From Clostridiales bacterium (GTDB lineage Bacteria > Bacillota > Clostridia > Christensenellales > QALW01), in assembly GCA_018376855.1 (NCBI GenBank), contig JAHAAN010000071.1:1-9139 (forward strand): a stretch of DNA of 9,139 nt. Reading direction: 5' to 3'. Below are positions 1 through 6,860 of this stretch, one piece after another. Position 1 is the first letter of the stretch; every line of letters starts with the position of its first letter. Below the pieces are notes generated by a model. It saw only the letters and a list, made by a program, of their open reading frames with translations, searched no databases and was not told the DNA's origin. Made by a program: the position numbers and the translations under genes.

Positions 1-1851
1 CACATTCAGCTGGAAATCGCCTCTGCACGGAAGCCCCAGCTCCCTTGCCATATAGATCGCGCCTGCATCGCCGGCTAAAATTCCGTCATATTTTTTCAGC
101 TGTTCCGTTTCCAGTTCCTTCTGATCTGCGGTAAAGCGAATCGGAAAAGGAGCAAACCACACTTGCGTATTCCCTTTCCCTTCAAGCAGCGCCGCATACC
201 TGCGCAGCGCGGCGCTTGACTGATCGTACGGCCTGAAATACACCAGCCTTTCACCCTGCGCGATCGCACAGCGCAGCTCCTGCTCGTTTCTTACCTCAAT
301 GCTCTTTTCCACGTTTTTGCCGGAATATTTCGGCCTTAAAAAGGCGTAAGGTCTGCATACAAAGTGCCCTTTACCGGCATCAGCACGCTTTTGAAGCAGC
401 TCCTCCACTGCGGCGCGCCTCATTTCATTGATCTGTGAAGCCGGAAAAAACACGCCCGCCTCCGCCTGCACTGTTACCGTCTGCGCCGAGAAAGGCGTTC
501 CTCCCAGCTTGGCCAAATTCTTTCGGATATCCTCCACGCGCGTATTTCCGCTTTGGGTCAAAAACGTTCTTCGCACCAGCGCCTCGTTTTTTTCTTTATC
601 GCTTACGCGGAGCAGGGCTTCTCCGCCCTTTAAGGAAAATTCCATTTCCAGCTTTACGCGGCCCGTTTCACGGTTCAATGTCTGCCGCACGCGCTTAAGC
701 TGCTCCGAATCCGTGGTACGGTAGATCTCCGCCTGCTTTGCATGGGCAGCCAAGGCATTGATCTGCGCCCTGCCCAATGCGTCCTTAACGTTTTTGCCCT
801 GCGACCGAATTGAATAAACCGCGCCGCCGCCGATTCCTTTGCCGTCTTTGCGCAGCTCCACGCCGTCGCCCGCAAAAATGCGTTTGCTGAATTCCGCTTC
901 CCTGCCGTCTTCACTGAGAATACGACCGATTTTTACACCGCAGTGGTTTGGCCGTTCCGGATAGATCACCTGCTTCTCGCCAAGATAATACCCCTTCGTA
1001 AAGCCGCCTCGGTTAAAGATCGCCATAAGCTCGCTGCGCATAGCGGCGCTTTCAAATGCTTCTCCGGATTCAAGCAGATCCAGCACCCTTCGGTAAACGC
1101 CCGTAACAACGCCCACATATTCCGGACGCTTCAGTCTTCCTTCGATTTTAAGGCTATAGACGCCGCTGTCCAGCAGCTGCTTAAGATAGTCCACCGTGCA
1201 AAGATCCTTTGGGCTAAGCAGATAGCCGTCCGCTAAAAGGCGTTCTTCCCTGAAAAGCGAGAAGGGCATACGGCAAATCTGCGCACAGCAGCCGCGATTT
1301 CCGCTTCGGCCTCCCGTCATGCTGCTGAACAGGCACTGGCCGGAAAAGCTGACGCACAGCGCTCCGTGTACAAACGCTTCTATCTCCATATTTACCTTTG
1401 AGTGAATATCGGCAATATCCTCTATAGGCGTTTCTCTTGCCAGCACCACACGTGAAAACCGCAGCTTTTCAAGCGCTTTAATCCCCCCGACACTGTGCAG
1501 AGACATCTGTGTTGACGCATGCAGCGGAATATCCGTATGCTGCGCCAGCAGCCAAGCAAGCCCCGTATCCTGCACAATGACTGCATCCATACCTCTCTGC
1601 GCCGCTTCGCACGCCAACTGATATGCTTTTTCCAATTCATCATCATGCAAAAGCGTATTTAAGGTTAAATACGCCTTCACGCCGCGCACATGGCAGTATT
1701 CCGCCGCAGCTTCCAGCTGCGCCAAAGAAAAGTTCTGCGCGCCTGCGCGGGCATTAAACATAGGCCCGCCCATATACGCTGCATCCGCACCGTTGAGCAC
1801 AGCCATTTTCAAGCTTTCTTCGCTTCCGACCGGCGCAAGCAATTCCGGCAT
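1..1851 (-). CDS. U32 family protein, RlhA-like (5' part; runs off left edge)
   Basis: The visible 617 residues are the N-terminal part of a large U32-family ('peptidase U32' or 'collagenase-like') protein. It opens with PELLAPVGSEESLKMAVLNG, the usual family start. The family signature lies at about residues 158-177 (EAFVHGALC...GQC), followed by RSGNRGCCAQICR (182-194) and SPKDLC (213-218). The cysteines at 166, 173, 189, 193 and 218 are candidates for the Fe-S ligands known in this family. KLGGTPF (448-454) and FPASQINEMRR (469-479) belong to the DUF3656-type region found in long members. Characterised relatives are not proven proteases: E. coli RlhA is needed for hydroxylation of C2501 in 23S rRNA, and TrhP acts on tRNA U34. 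The long layout favours the RlhA type, which is an inference. The start is chosen for GAGAGGG at 1859-1865, 7 nt upstream. In-frame ATGs lie further upstream (up to about 1907). It probably follows pheT in one transcript. Confidence 0.88.
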   Translation of the reverse strand, partial: MPELLAPVGSEESLKMAVLNGADAAYMGGPMFNARAGAQNFSLAQLEAAAEYCHVRGVKAYLTLNTLLHDDELEKAYQLACEAAQRGMDAVIVQDTGLAWLLAQHTDIPLHASTQMSLHSVGGIKALEKLRFSRVVLARETPIEDIADIHSKVNMEIEAFVHGALCVSFSGQCLFSSMTGGRSGNRGCCAQICRMPFSLFREERLLADGYLLSPKDLCTVDYLKQLLDSGVYSLKIEGRLKRPEYVGVVTGVYRRVLDLLESGEAFESAAMRSELMAIFNRGGFTKGYYLGEKQVIYPERPNHCGVKIGRILSEDGREAEFSKRIFAGDGVELRKDGKGIGGGAVYSIRSQGKNVKDALGRAQINALAAHAKQAEIYRTTDSEQLKRVRQTLNRETGRVKLEMEFSLKGGEALLRVSDKEKNEALVRRTFLTQSGNTRVEDIRKNLAKLGGTPFSAQTVTVQAEAGVFFPASQINEMRRAAVEELLQKRADAGKGHFVCRPYAFLRPKYSGKNVEKSIEVRNEQELRCAIAQGERLVYFRPYDQSSAALRRYAALLEGKGNTQVWFAPFPIRFTADQKELETEQLKKYDGILAGDAGAIYMARELGLPCRGDFQLNV

Positions 1852-1912
1852 TGCAAATCCCTCTCTTCTTCCCGATCTGCCAAGACCGCACATATTTATT
1901 TTCATCATAACA

Positions 1913-1946
1913 TAAAGAGCCAAAACAATCAAGCTTCGGCTCTTTA
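1913..1946 (-). terminator. Intergenic stem-loop between pheT and the U32 gene (weak terminator or processing site)
   Basis: A perfect 9-bp inverted repeat (TAAAGAGCC and GGCTCTTTA on the minus strand) encloses a 16-nt loop. It lies about 20 nt after the pheT stop and about 60 nt before the U32 start. The 3' arm is followed by TGTTATG and not by a clean U-run, so efficient intrinsic termination is doubtful. It may partly attenuate or process the pheT-to-U32 transcript. The role is inferred; only the repeat is seen. Confidence 0.35.
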
Positions 1947-1965
1947 CAGCTATGCAAATGTCCCG

Positions 1966-4353
1966 TTATCTAAGCTTAGCGCCCAGCTTATACTCCAAGG
2001 AGCGCACGATTTTATCGAACGCTTTTGCGACCTCATCAACCGTAAGCGTGCGTTCGTCGGAACGGAATTCCAAGGAGAACGCCATGCTCTTTTTTCCGCC
2101 GCCCAGCAGTTCGGAACGGTATACGTCAAAAAGCTCCGCCTTTTGCAGCAGCGCCCCACCCGCTTTTTCAATGCAGGCCAGCGCCTCTCCCGCAGGAACG
2201 GCCTCCTCCATAACCACAGCCAAATCTCGGTACACTGCCGGATATTTCGGAAGATTTCTGAAACGAAACGCCTTTCCCGGCAGGGAAGCCAGCAGCTCAA
2301 CGTTAAGCTGCGCGCAATAGATCTCGCCTTCCGCACCGTAAGCCTCGCAAACAAGCGGATGCACCTGCCCTAAAGTGCCAACCTTTTTCCCGCCGACGCA
2401 GATATCCGCCTGCCTGCCCGGATGCATAAAAGGTTCCGCCGAAGGCACATACTGCGCCGAAAGACCGAACAACGCCAGCACGCCCTCCACACTGCTTTTA
2501 AGCGTGAAGAAATCCGTACCCTCTCCATACTCTCCCATGCACAGGTGCATGATCTCCTCCGGCTGCTCAACAACCGGCAGCGCTTTGGGGAAATGCAGGC
2601 GTGAGCATTCAAACAGTCTTGCTTTTTCATTCCCGCGGTTAATATTAAGGGCAATCACATTCATCATGCTGTGATACAGCTGCGTGCGCATCACGCTGTA
2701 ATCCTCCCCAAGCGGATTAAGCAGCTGCACGGCTGTGCGCCGTTTGTCATCCGGCGCCAAACGAAGCTGTTCAAACGCTTTGGCAGAGATAAACGAAAAT
2801 GTAGTGATCTCACAAAACCGATCCCGCACCAGCTGTTCTTTGATTTTATCGACATTCCGCATCAGGGCAGGCATTTCTCCGGGCACAATAAAGCCCCTGA
2901 GCGGCGTGCCTTCAATATGCTCATAGCCGTAGATGCGAATTGCTTCCTCCGCAAGATCCGCCGCGCCCTCGATATCTTCCCGAAACGCCGGAATTTGGCA
3001 GGTGATCACCCCGTCTTCTTCACTCGCACAAAGCTCTAAGCGGTTAAAGATATCCACCATATCCTCCGCCGGGATCCCAATTCCCAACAGTTGATTGATT
3101 CGGGAAACGCTTACCTGCATCGTGCGCGTCTCCTGAAAAGGAACGCTGACGTCAATCGCACCGCCGACGATCTCTCCTGCGCCAAGCTCCTGCACAAGCG
3201 ACACCGCTCGCTTCATGGCATACTCCACGCCCGCAATGTCCACGCCCTTTTCAAAACGGGAGCTGGCTTCCGTGCGCATTCCGAGCGCTTTTGCCGTTTT
3301 GCGGATATTATCGCGCTTAAACTTTGCCACCTCAAACAAAAGCTCCGAGGTATCCTCTTTAATCTCACTGTTCAAGCCGCCCATAATGCCTGCAAGGCCG
3401 ATCGCCCGTTCTTCATCAGCAATAACCAGCATATCGCTTGTAAGCGCATGCTCCTTTTCATCCAGCGTTACAAGCTGTTCCCCATCATTCGCGCGGCGAA
3501 CATGAATGGTTCTCCCGCTGATATCGCGCATATCGAAAGCGTGCATCGGATGCCCCGTTTCCAGCATCACAAAATTCGTAATATCCACAATATTATTGAT
3601 CGGGCGCATTCCCGCCGCGATCAGGCAATCGCACATCCATTTCGGAGAAGGCGCAATTTTGATATTTTTCACGCCCATCGCCATATATCTGGGGCACAGC
3701 TCGCTGTCATGCACCTGTACGGCGGCATAAGCCTGAATTTTCTCATCGCCGCATGAAAAGACTACATCCGGCACGGTAAATTTCTCCTTTAAAACCGCCG
3801 CGACCTCTCTTGCGATCCCTAACACGCTCAAGCAGTCTGGGCGGTTCGGCGTGATTTTAAAATCGATCACGCAGTCGTTTCTGCCGAAAATATCGCGCAC
3901 ATCCGTTCCTAACGGATAATCCTCTTTAAAGATCAGAATGCCGTAAACCCCCGCGCCCGGATACTCTTCCTCCGTAACGCAAAGCTCCTCGCCCGAACAA
4001 AGCATGCCGTTTGACGCAACGCCGCGCAGCTTTCCCGCCTTGATCGCCTGCCCTGTAGGCAGCAGCGAATGATCCAGCGCCGCGGGAACGAGCGCGCCCT
4101 CAAACACGTTCTGCGCACCCGTAACGATCTGCACGATTTCTGTGCCGATATTGATTTGACAAATTTGCAGCTTATTCGCATCCGGATGCTTTTCAAGTTT
4201 TTCGATCCTTCCTACAACAACATTGCGCATGCTCTGGGAAAGATCCTCCATGCTTTCGATTTCAAAGCCCGCCATTGTCATTTTTTCACAAAGCTCCTGC
4301 GGTGATACCTTTATGTCTACATACCGTTTTAACCAATTCAGTGAAACCAGCAT
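1966..4353 (-). CDS. pheT: Phenylalanine--tRNA ligase beta subunit
   Basis: This encodes the beta subunit of the cytoplasmic alpha2-beta2 phenylalanyl-tRNA synthetase, which charges tRNA-Phe and edits mischarged Tyr-tRNA-Phe. At 795 residues it has the full bacterial length. Domains in order: N-terminal piece starting MLVSLNWLKRYVD; EMAP-II-like tRNA-binding OB fold at about 40-150 (HPDANKLQIC, then SNGMLCSGEEL); B3/B4 editing region at about 215-385, with GHPMHAFD at 267-274; B5 domain at about 405-475, ending in PAFREDIEGAADLAEEAIR, with the acidic residues expected near the active site; catalytic-like core at about 485-690; and the FDX-ACB anticodon-binding domain from about 698 to the end (NLPKYPAVYRDLAVV). 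The ribosome binding site AAGGGGGA (4361-4368) starts inside the pheS stop codon, 7 nt before the ATG, so the two subunits are probably translated in step. No domain is missing or broken. Confidence 0.98.
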   Translation of the reverse strand: MLVSLNWLKRYVDIKVSPQELCEKMTMAGFEIESMEDLSQSMRNVVVGRIEKLEKHPDANKLQICQINIGTEIVQIVTGAQNVFEGALVPAALDHSLLPTGQAIKAGKLRGVASNGMLCSGEELCVTEEEYPGAGVYGILIFKEDYPLGTDVRDIFGRNDCVIDFKITPNRPDCLSVLGIAREVAAVLKEKFTVPDVVFSCGDEKIQAYAAVQVHDSELCPRYMAMGVKNIKIAPSPKWMCDCLIAAGMRPINNIVDITNFVMLETGHPMHAFDMRDISGRTIHVRRANDGEQLVTLDEKEHALTSDMLVIADEERAIGLAGIMGGLNSEIKEDTSELLFEVAKFKRDNIRKTAKALGMRTEASSRFEKGVDIAGVEYAMKRAVSLVQELGAGEIVGGAIDVSVPFQETRTMQVSVSRINQLLGIGIPAEDMVDIFNRLELCASEEDGVITCQIPAFREDIEGAADLAEEAIRIYGYEHIEGTPLRGFIVPGEMPALMRNVDKIKEQLVRDRFCEITTFSFISAKAFEQLRLAPDDKRRTAVQLLNPLGEDYSVMRTQLYHSMMNVIALNINRGNEKARLFECSRLHFPKALPVVEQPEEIMHLCMGEYGEGTDFFTLKSSVEGVLALFGLSAQYVPSAEPFMHPGRQADICVGGKKVGTLGQVHPLVCEAYGAEGEIYCAQLNVELLASLPGKAFRFRNLPKYPAVYRDLAVVMEEAVPAGEALACIEKAGGALLQKAELFDVYRSELLGGGKKSMAFSLEFRSDERTLTVDEVAKAFDKIVRSLEYKLGAKLR

Positions 4354-4366
4354 TTTTATTTCCCCC

Positions 4367-5389
4367 TTATTTGAACTGCTCTAAAAAGCGCACGTCGTTT
4401 TCAAACATCAGCCGCATATCGGAGATCTTATAGCGTGTCAGCGCAACTCTGTCAATGCCCAATCCGAATGCAAAGCCCGAATACTCCTCGGGATCCACAC
4501 CGCAATTGCGCAGCACGTTCGGGTTGACCATGCCTGCGCCGAGGATCTCCACCCAGCCGCTGCCTTTACACATTCTGCACCCCTTGCCGCCGCATTCGCT
4601 GCATGTTACATCCACCTCAACGCTCGGCTCCGTAAACGGAAAGAAAGAAGGTCTGAGCTTTGTCTTGGTGTCCTGACCGTACACACGTTTGGCAAAGGTA
4701 TCCAGCATACCTTTAAGATCGCACATGGTAATGCCTTTATCCACCACAAGCCCCTCCATTTGGTGAAACACCGGAGAGTGCGTGGCATCCACCTCGTCCG
4801 CCCTGAACACACGCCCCGGGCAAATAATGCGGATCGGCGGTTTCTTTTGTTCCATGGTGCGGATCTGCATTGCGGACGTCTGCGTTCTTAAAAGCAGATT
4901 TTCGGAAATATAAAAGGTATCCTGCATATCGCGCGCCGGATGGTCAAGCGGCAAATTAAGCGCCTGAAAATTATAGTAATCCGTCTCGATCTCCGGTCCT
5001 TCAGCCACGTCGAAGCCCATAGAAACAAAAATATCAATCAACTCGTTTTTTACAATATTGAGCGGATGCAGCGTTCCTTTTTCCGGCTGCAGAACAGGCA
5101 GGGTTACATCCAGCGTTTCCGCAAGCAAACGGCGTTCCAAAAGCGCCGCTTTAAGTTCCTGCTCCTTGAGGGAAAAGCTTTCCTCCAGCTGCCGGCGCAG
5201 CTCGTTCACCCGCTGCCCCATTTTCGGCCTTTCCTCTGCCGGAAGCGAACCCATGGAACGCAAAATTTCCGTTAATCTTCCCTTCTTGCCTGTCAGGCGA
5301 ACTTTAAGCGCTTCCAGCTCCTGCGGAACGGAAATGCCTTTGATCGCTTCAGCAGCTTCTTTTCGGATCGTTTCCAATTGATCGAGCAT
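4367..5389 (-). CDS. pheS: Phenylalanine--tRNA ligase alpha subunit
   Basis: This is the catalytic alpha subunit of phenylalanyl-tRNA synthetase, a class II enzyme of normal length (340 residues). The N-terminal 90 or so residues form the charged helical arm that contacts tRNA. Class II motif 1 lies around 124-152 (GFDVAEGPEIETDYYNFQ), motif 2 around 192-213 (GRVFRADEVDATHSPVFHQ) and motif 3 around 305-320 (GFAFGLGIDRVAL). GFAFG contains the alanine that shapes the Phe pocket. Before the GAGMVNPNV segment sits a four-cysteine cluster, C263-x2-C266-x4-C271-x2-C274, a probable small zinc knuckle. Many Firmicute PheS proteins have it and E. coli lacks it. The start ATG follows an AGGAGAG ribosome binding site at about 5396-5402. 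Only 13 bp separate pheS and pheT. Expression should be controlled by the Phe T-box leader directly upstream. Confidence 0.98.
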   Translation of the reverse strand: MLDQLETIRKEAAEAIKGISVPQELEALKVRLTGKKGRLTEILRSMGSLPAEERPKMGQRVNELRRQLEESFSLKEQELKAALLERRLLAETLDVTLPVLQPEKGTLHPLNIVKNELIDIFVSMGFDVAEGPEIETDYYNFQALNLPLDHPARDMQDTFYISENLLLRTQTSAMQIRTMEQKKPPIRIICPGRVFRADEVDATHSPVFHQMEGLVVDKGITMCDLKGMLDTFAKRVYGQDTKTKLRPSFFPFTEPSVEVDVTCSECGGKGCRMCKGSGWVEILGAGMVNPNVLRNCGVDPEEYSGFAFGLGIDRVALTRYKISDMRLMFENDVRFLEQFK

Positions 5390-5413
5390 ATAAATCTCTC
5401 CTTCTATAAATAT

Positions 5414-5442
5414 AAAAAGCCTTCATCCCAAGGGACGAAAGC
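5414..5442 (-). terminator. Regulated intrinsic terminator of the pheST T-box leader
   Basis: On the minus strand an 11-nt arm GCTTTCGTCCC (5432-5442) can pair with GGGATGAAGGC (5419-5429), including two G-U wobbles. The innermost pairs must open to form the loop. Five T residues follow at 5414-5418. The CCC of the left arm is also needed for the antiterminator with the T-box, so the two structures exclude each other. Because no other terminator is visible after thiI, this hairpin probably also stops readthrough from the upstream operon when Phe-tRNA is charged. Confidence 0.9.
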
Positions 5443-5645
5443 CGCGGTACCACCCTAATTCGCTCTCTGTCAAGAGCCTTTTTGGATAACGGCGTGCGCC
5501 GGTTTTCCCTACTTGCTTTCAGGAAAACTGCTCCGAAGGGAACTTCGCCGCCGGTTCTGCACGCTTCTCACACCAAACAAAGCGCTCTCTGGGACAGCCT
5601 GCCGAAGGGTACTTTCCTTCCTCACTGCATTTGTAATATAAATTT
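5414..5645 (-). promoter_or_regulatory. T-box leader (phenylalanine-specific) controlling pheST
   Basis: This 5' leader RNA senses uncharged tRNA-Phe and switches between termination and readthrough into pheST. The T-box AGGGTGGTACCGCG is at 5443-5456 and is an exact match to the usual consensus. Upstream are the expected parts in order. Stem I has AGTGAGGA near 5625, then the AGAGAG bulge region, with distal stem CGCTT/AAGCG enclosing GGTGTGAG. A UUC codon that fits Phe sits at 5540-5542, in GAAGTTCCCTTCGGAGC. Stem II (GTTTTCC 5522-5528 with GGAAAAC 5502-5508) holds the GAAAGCAAGTAG internal loop. A short CGGC/GCCG pseudoknot-type element follows, then Stem III (GCTCT 5473-5477 with AGAGC 5462-5466). 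The antiterminator pairs AGGG (5453-5456) with CCCT (5431-5434), which competes with the terminator. The 5' end is estimated from the promoter. The base after the UUC is C, where A is usual. Confidence 0.95.
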
Positions 5646-5650
5646 GTTTT

Positions 5651-5679
5651 ATTTTAGCACAAACAAGCAGGCTTTGCAA
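5651..5679 (-). promoter_or_regulatory. Predicted sigma-A promoter for the pheST T-box transcript
   Basis: On the minus strand there is a -35-like TTGCAA (5674-5679), a 17-bp spacer and a -10 TAAAAT (5651-5656). TGC precedes the -10 and makes an extended -10 element. Transcription would start near 5644, about 20 nt before the conserved Stem I sequence, which fits a T-box leader. The -35 begins only 12 bp after the thiI stop codon. This is a prediction from sequence alone. Confidence 0.75.
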
Positions 5680-5691
5680 GCAAAATCCGCT

Positions 5692-6858
5692 TTATTCTTT
5701 TGCGGAAACCAAAACCGTTTCCGTTTCTTCAATCGCTTTCCTCACCATCTCTTCCGCATTAAAGCAAGCTTCAGCCTCCTGGATCATATCCATGCCCGGA
5801 TGCGTTGCCGGATGCTTCGGGGTAAACACTGTACAGCAATCCTCATAAGGAAGAATGGAGGTTTCGAAGGTTCCGATACGCTGCGCGATCTCCATGATCT
5901 CCAGCTTATCGTTGCCGATCAGCGGCCTGAATACCGGCATAGACACAACGGCATCCGTGCAGCACAGGCTCTCCATCGTCTGGCTTGCAACCTGCCCGAT
6001 GCTCTCGCCGGTAATCAGCGCCTGCGCGCCGTTTTTCACCGCAATCGCCTCCGCAATACGCATCATATAACGCCGCATAACAACCGTCAGCGTACGATCC
6101 GGGCAATGCTCATAAATCGCCTCCTGCAGCTGTGTAAAGGGCACTACATGAACCTTGATCTGCCCGCAATAGCGCGCTAAAATTGCCGCAAGCTCCAGCA
6201 CCTTTTCCTTTGCCCGTTCGGAGGTATGCGGAAAGCTGTGAAAATGAACCGCCTCAACGCATACGCCGCGCTTTGCGATCATATATCCCGCTACCGGGCT
6301 GTCGATCCCGCCGGAAAGCAGCAGCATGGCTTTTCCGTTCGTTCCAACCGGCATTCCTCCGACTGCCGGCACTTGCTCAACATAGACATACGCCTTTTCA
6401 CGAACCTCGACTTCGATCACATGCTCCGGCTTGTGGAGATCCACTCGCATATCGGGAAATGCTTTGAGCACCGCTTCCCCCACTTGAGCCGCAATTTCCG
6501 GCGATTCCAGCGGAAAACGCTTATCGGCTCTGCGCGCCTTGATCTTAAAGCTGCCCGATGTGATTCCGGCCTGCTTCATCATTTCAACCGCAGTGGCAAA
6601 AATGGTCTCCATGTTCTTTTCGATCTCGCGAGCGGGCGAAAGCGCATGAATGCCAAAAACCCTGCTGAGTCTCTCCAAAGCCTGCTCCAGCATGCTCTCC
6701 TCTACATCATAAACATAAATACGACTCTGCGCAATGCTGACTCTCACTTTCATTCCCGCCAACGCTGCTTTCATATTACGAATCAGTTTATTTTCAAAAT
6801 AAGGTCTGTTTTGTCCTTTTAAATGGATCTCCCCCACTTTAACCAATATCACGTGCAC
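5692..6858 (-). CDS. thiI: tRNA 4-thiouridine sulfurtransferase ThiI (short form without rhodanese domain)
   Basis: ThiI adenylates uridine 8 of tRNA and replaces its oxygen with sulfur to give 4-thiouridine. In some bacteria it also supports thiazole synthesis. The 388 residues hold an N-terminal ferredoxin-like and THUMP region (about 1-165), which binds the tRNA acceptor end, and a PP-loop ATPase domain with LLSGGIDSPVAGYM; the P-loop SGGIDS is at 182-187. PYEDCCTVFTPKHP near 337-350 carries the conserved Cys pair (341-342), matching the cysteine used in sulfur transfer. The C-terminal rhodanese domain of E. coli ThiI (482 residues) is absent, as in Bacillus subtilis, where a dedicated NifS-type enzyme supplies sulfur directly. 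That enzyme's gene is 2 bp upstream here. The start is GTG. Its ribosome binding site AGGAGG (6867-6872) lies 8 nt upstream, inside the last codons of the desulfurase gene. Confidence 0.97.
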   Translation of the reverse strand: MHVILVKVGEIHLKGQNRPYFENKLIRNMKAALAGMKVRVSIAQSRIYVYDVEESMLEQALERLSRVFGIHALSPAREIEKNMETIFATAVEMMKQAGITSGSFKIKARRADKRFPLESPEIAAQVGEAVLKAFPDMRVDLHKPEHVIEVEVREKAYVYVEQVPAVGGMPVGTNGKAMLLLSGGIDSPVAGYMIAKRGVCVEAVHFHSFPHTSERAKEKVLELAAILARYCGQIKVHVVPFTQLQEAIYEHCPDRTLTVVMRRYMMRIAEAIAVKNGAQALITGESIGQVASQTMESLCCTDAVVSMPVFRPLIGNDKLEIMEIAQRIGTFETSILPYEDCCTVFTPKHPATHPGMDMIQEAEACFNAEEMVRKAIEETETVLVSAKE

Positions 6859-6860
6859 TG

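Noticed and set aside
1690..2373. Long plus-strand open frame of 227 codons opposite the ends of pheT and the U32 gene
   Set aside because: It lies antisense to two well-supported genes, has no family motif or convincing ribosome binding site, and its length follows from the GC-rich codon positions of the real genes.
3091..3756. Plus-strand open frame of 221 codons inside pheT
   Set aside because: It is fully antisense to the conserved pheT editing and core regions and its translation looks like no known protein.
5692..5710. Possible terminator directly after thiI
   Set aside because: No hairpin with a T-run is present between the thiI stop and the T-box promoter; the first real terminator is in the T-box leader.
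5482..6180. Plus-strand open frame of 232 codons across the T-box leader and the thiI end
   Set aside because: It crosses a structured regulatory RNA and the 3' part of thiI, both on the opposite strand, and shows no protein features.
6226..6822. Plus-strand open frame of 198 codons opposite thiI
   Set aside because: It is antisense to the THUMP and PP-loop regions of thiI, which are clearly conserved as protein; no supporting motif was seen.
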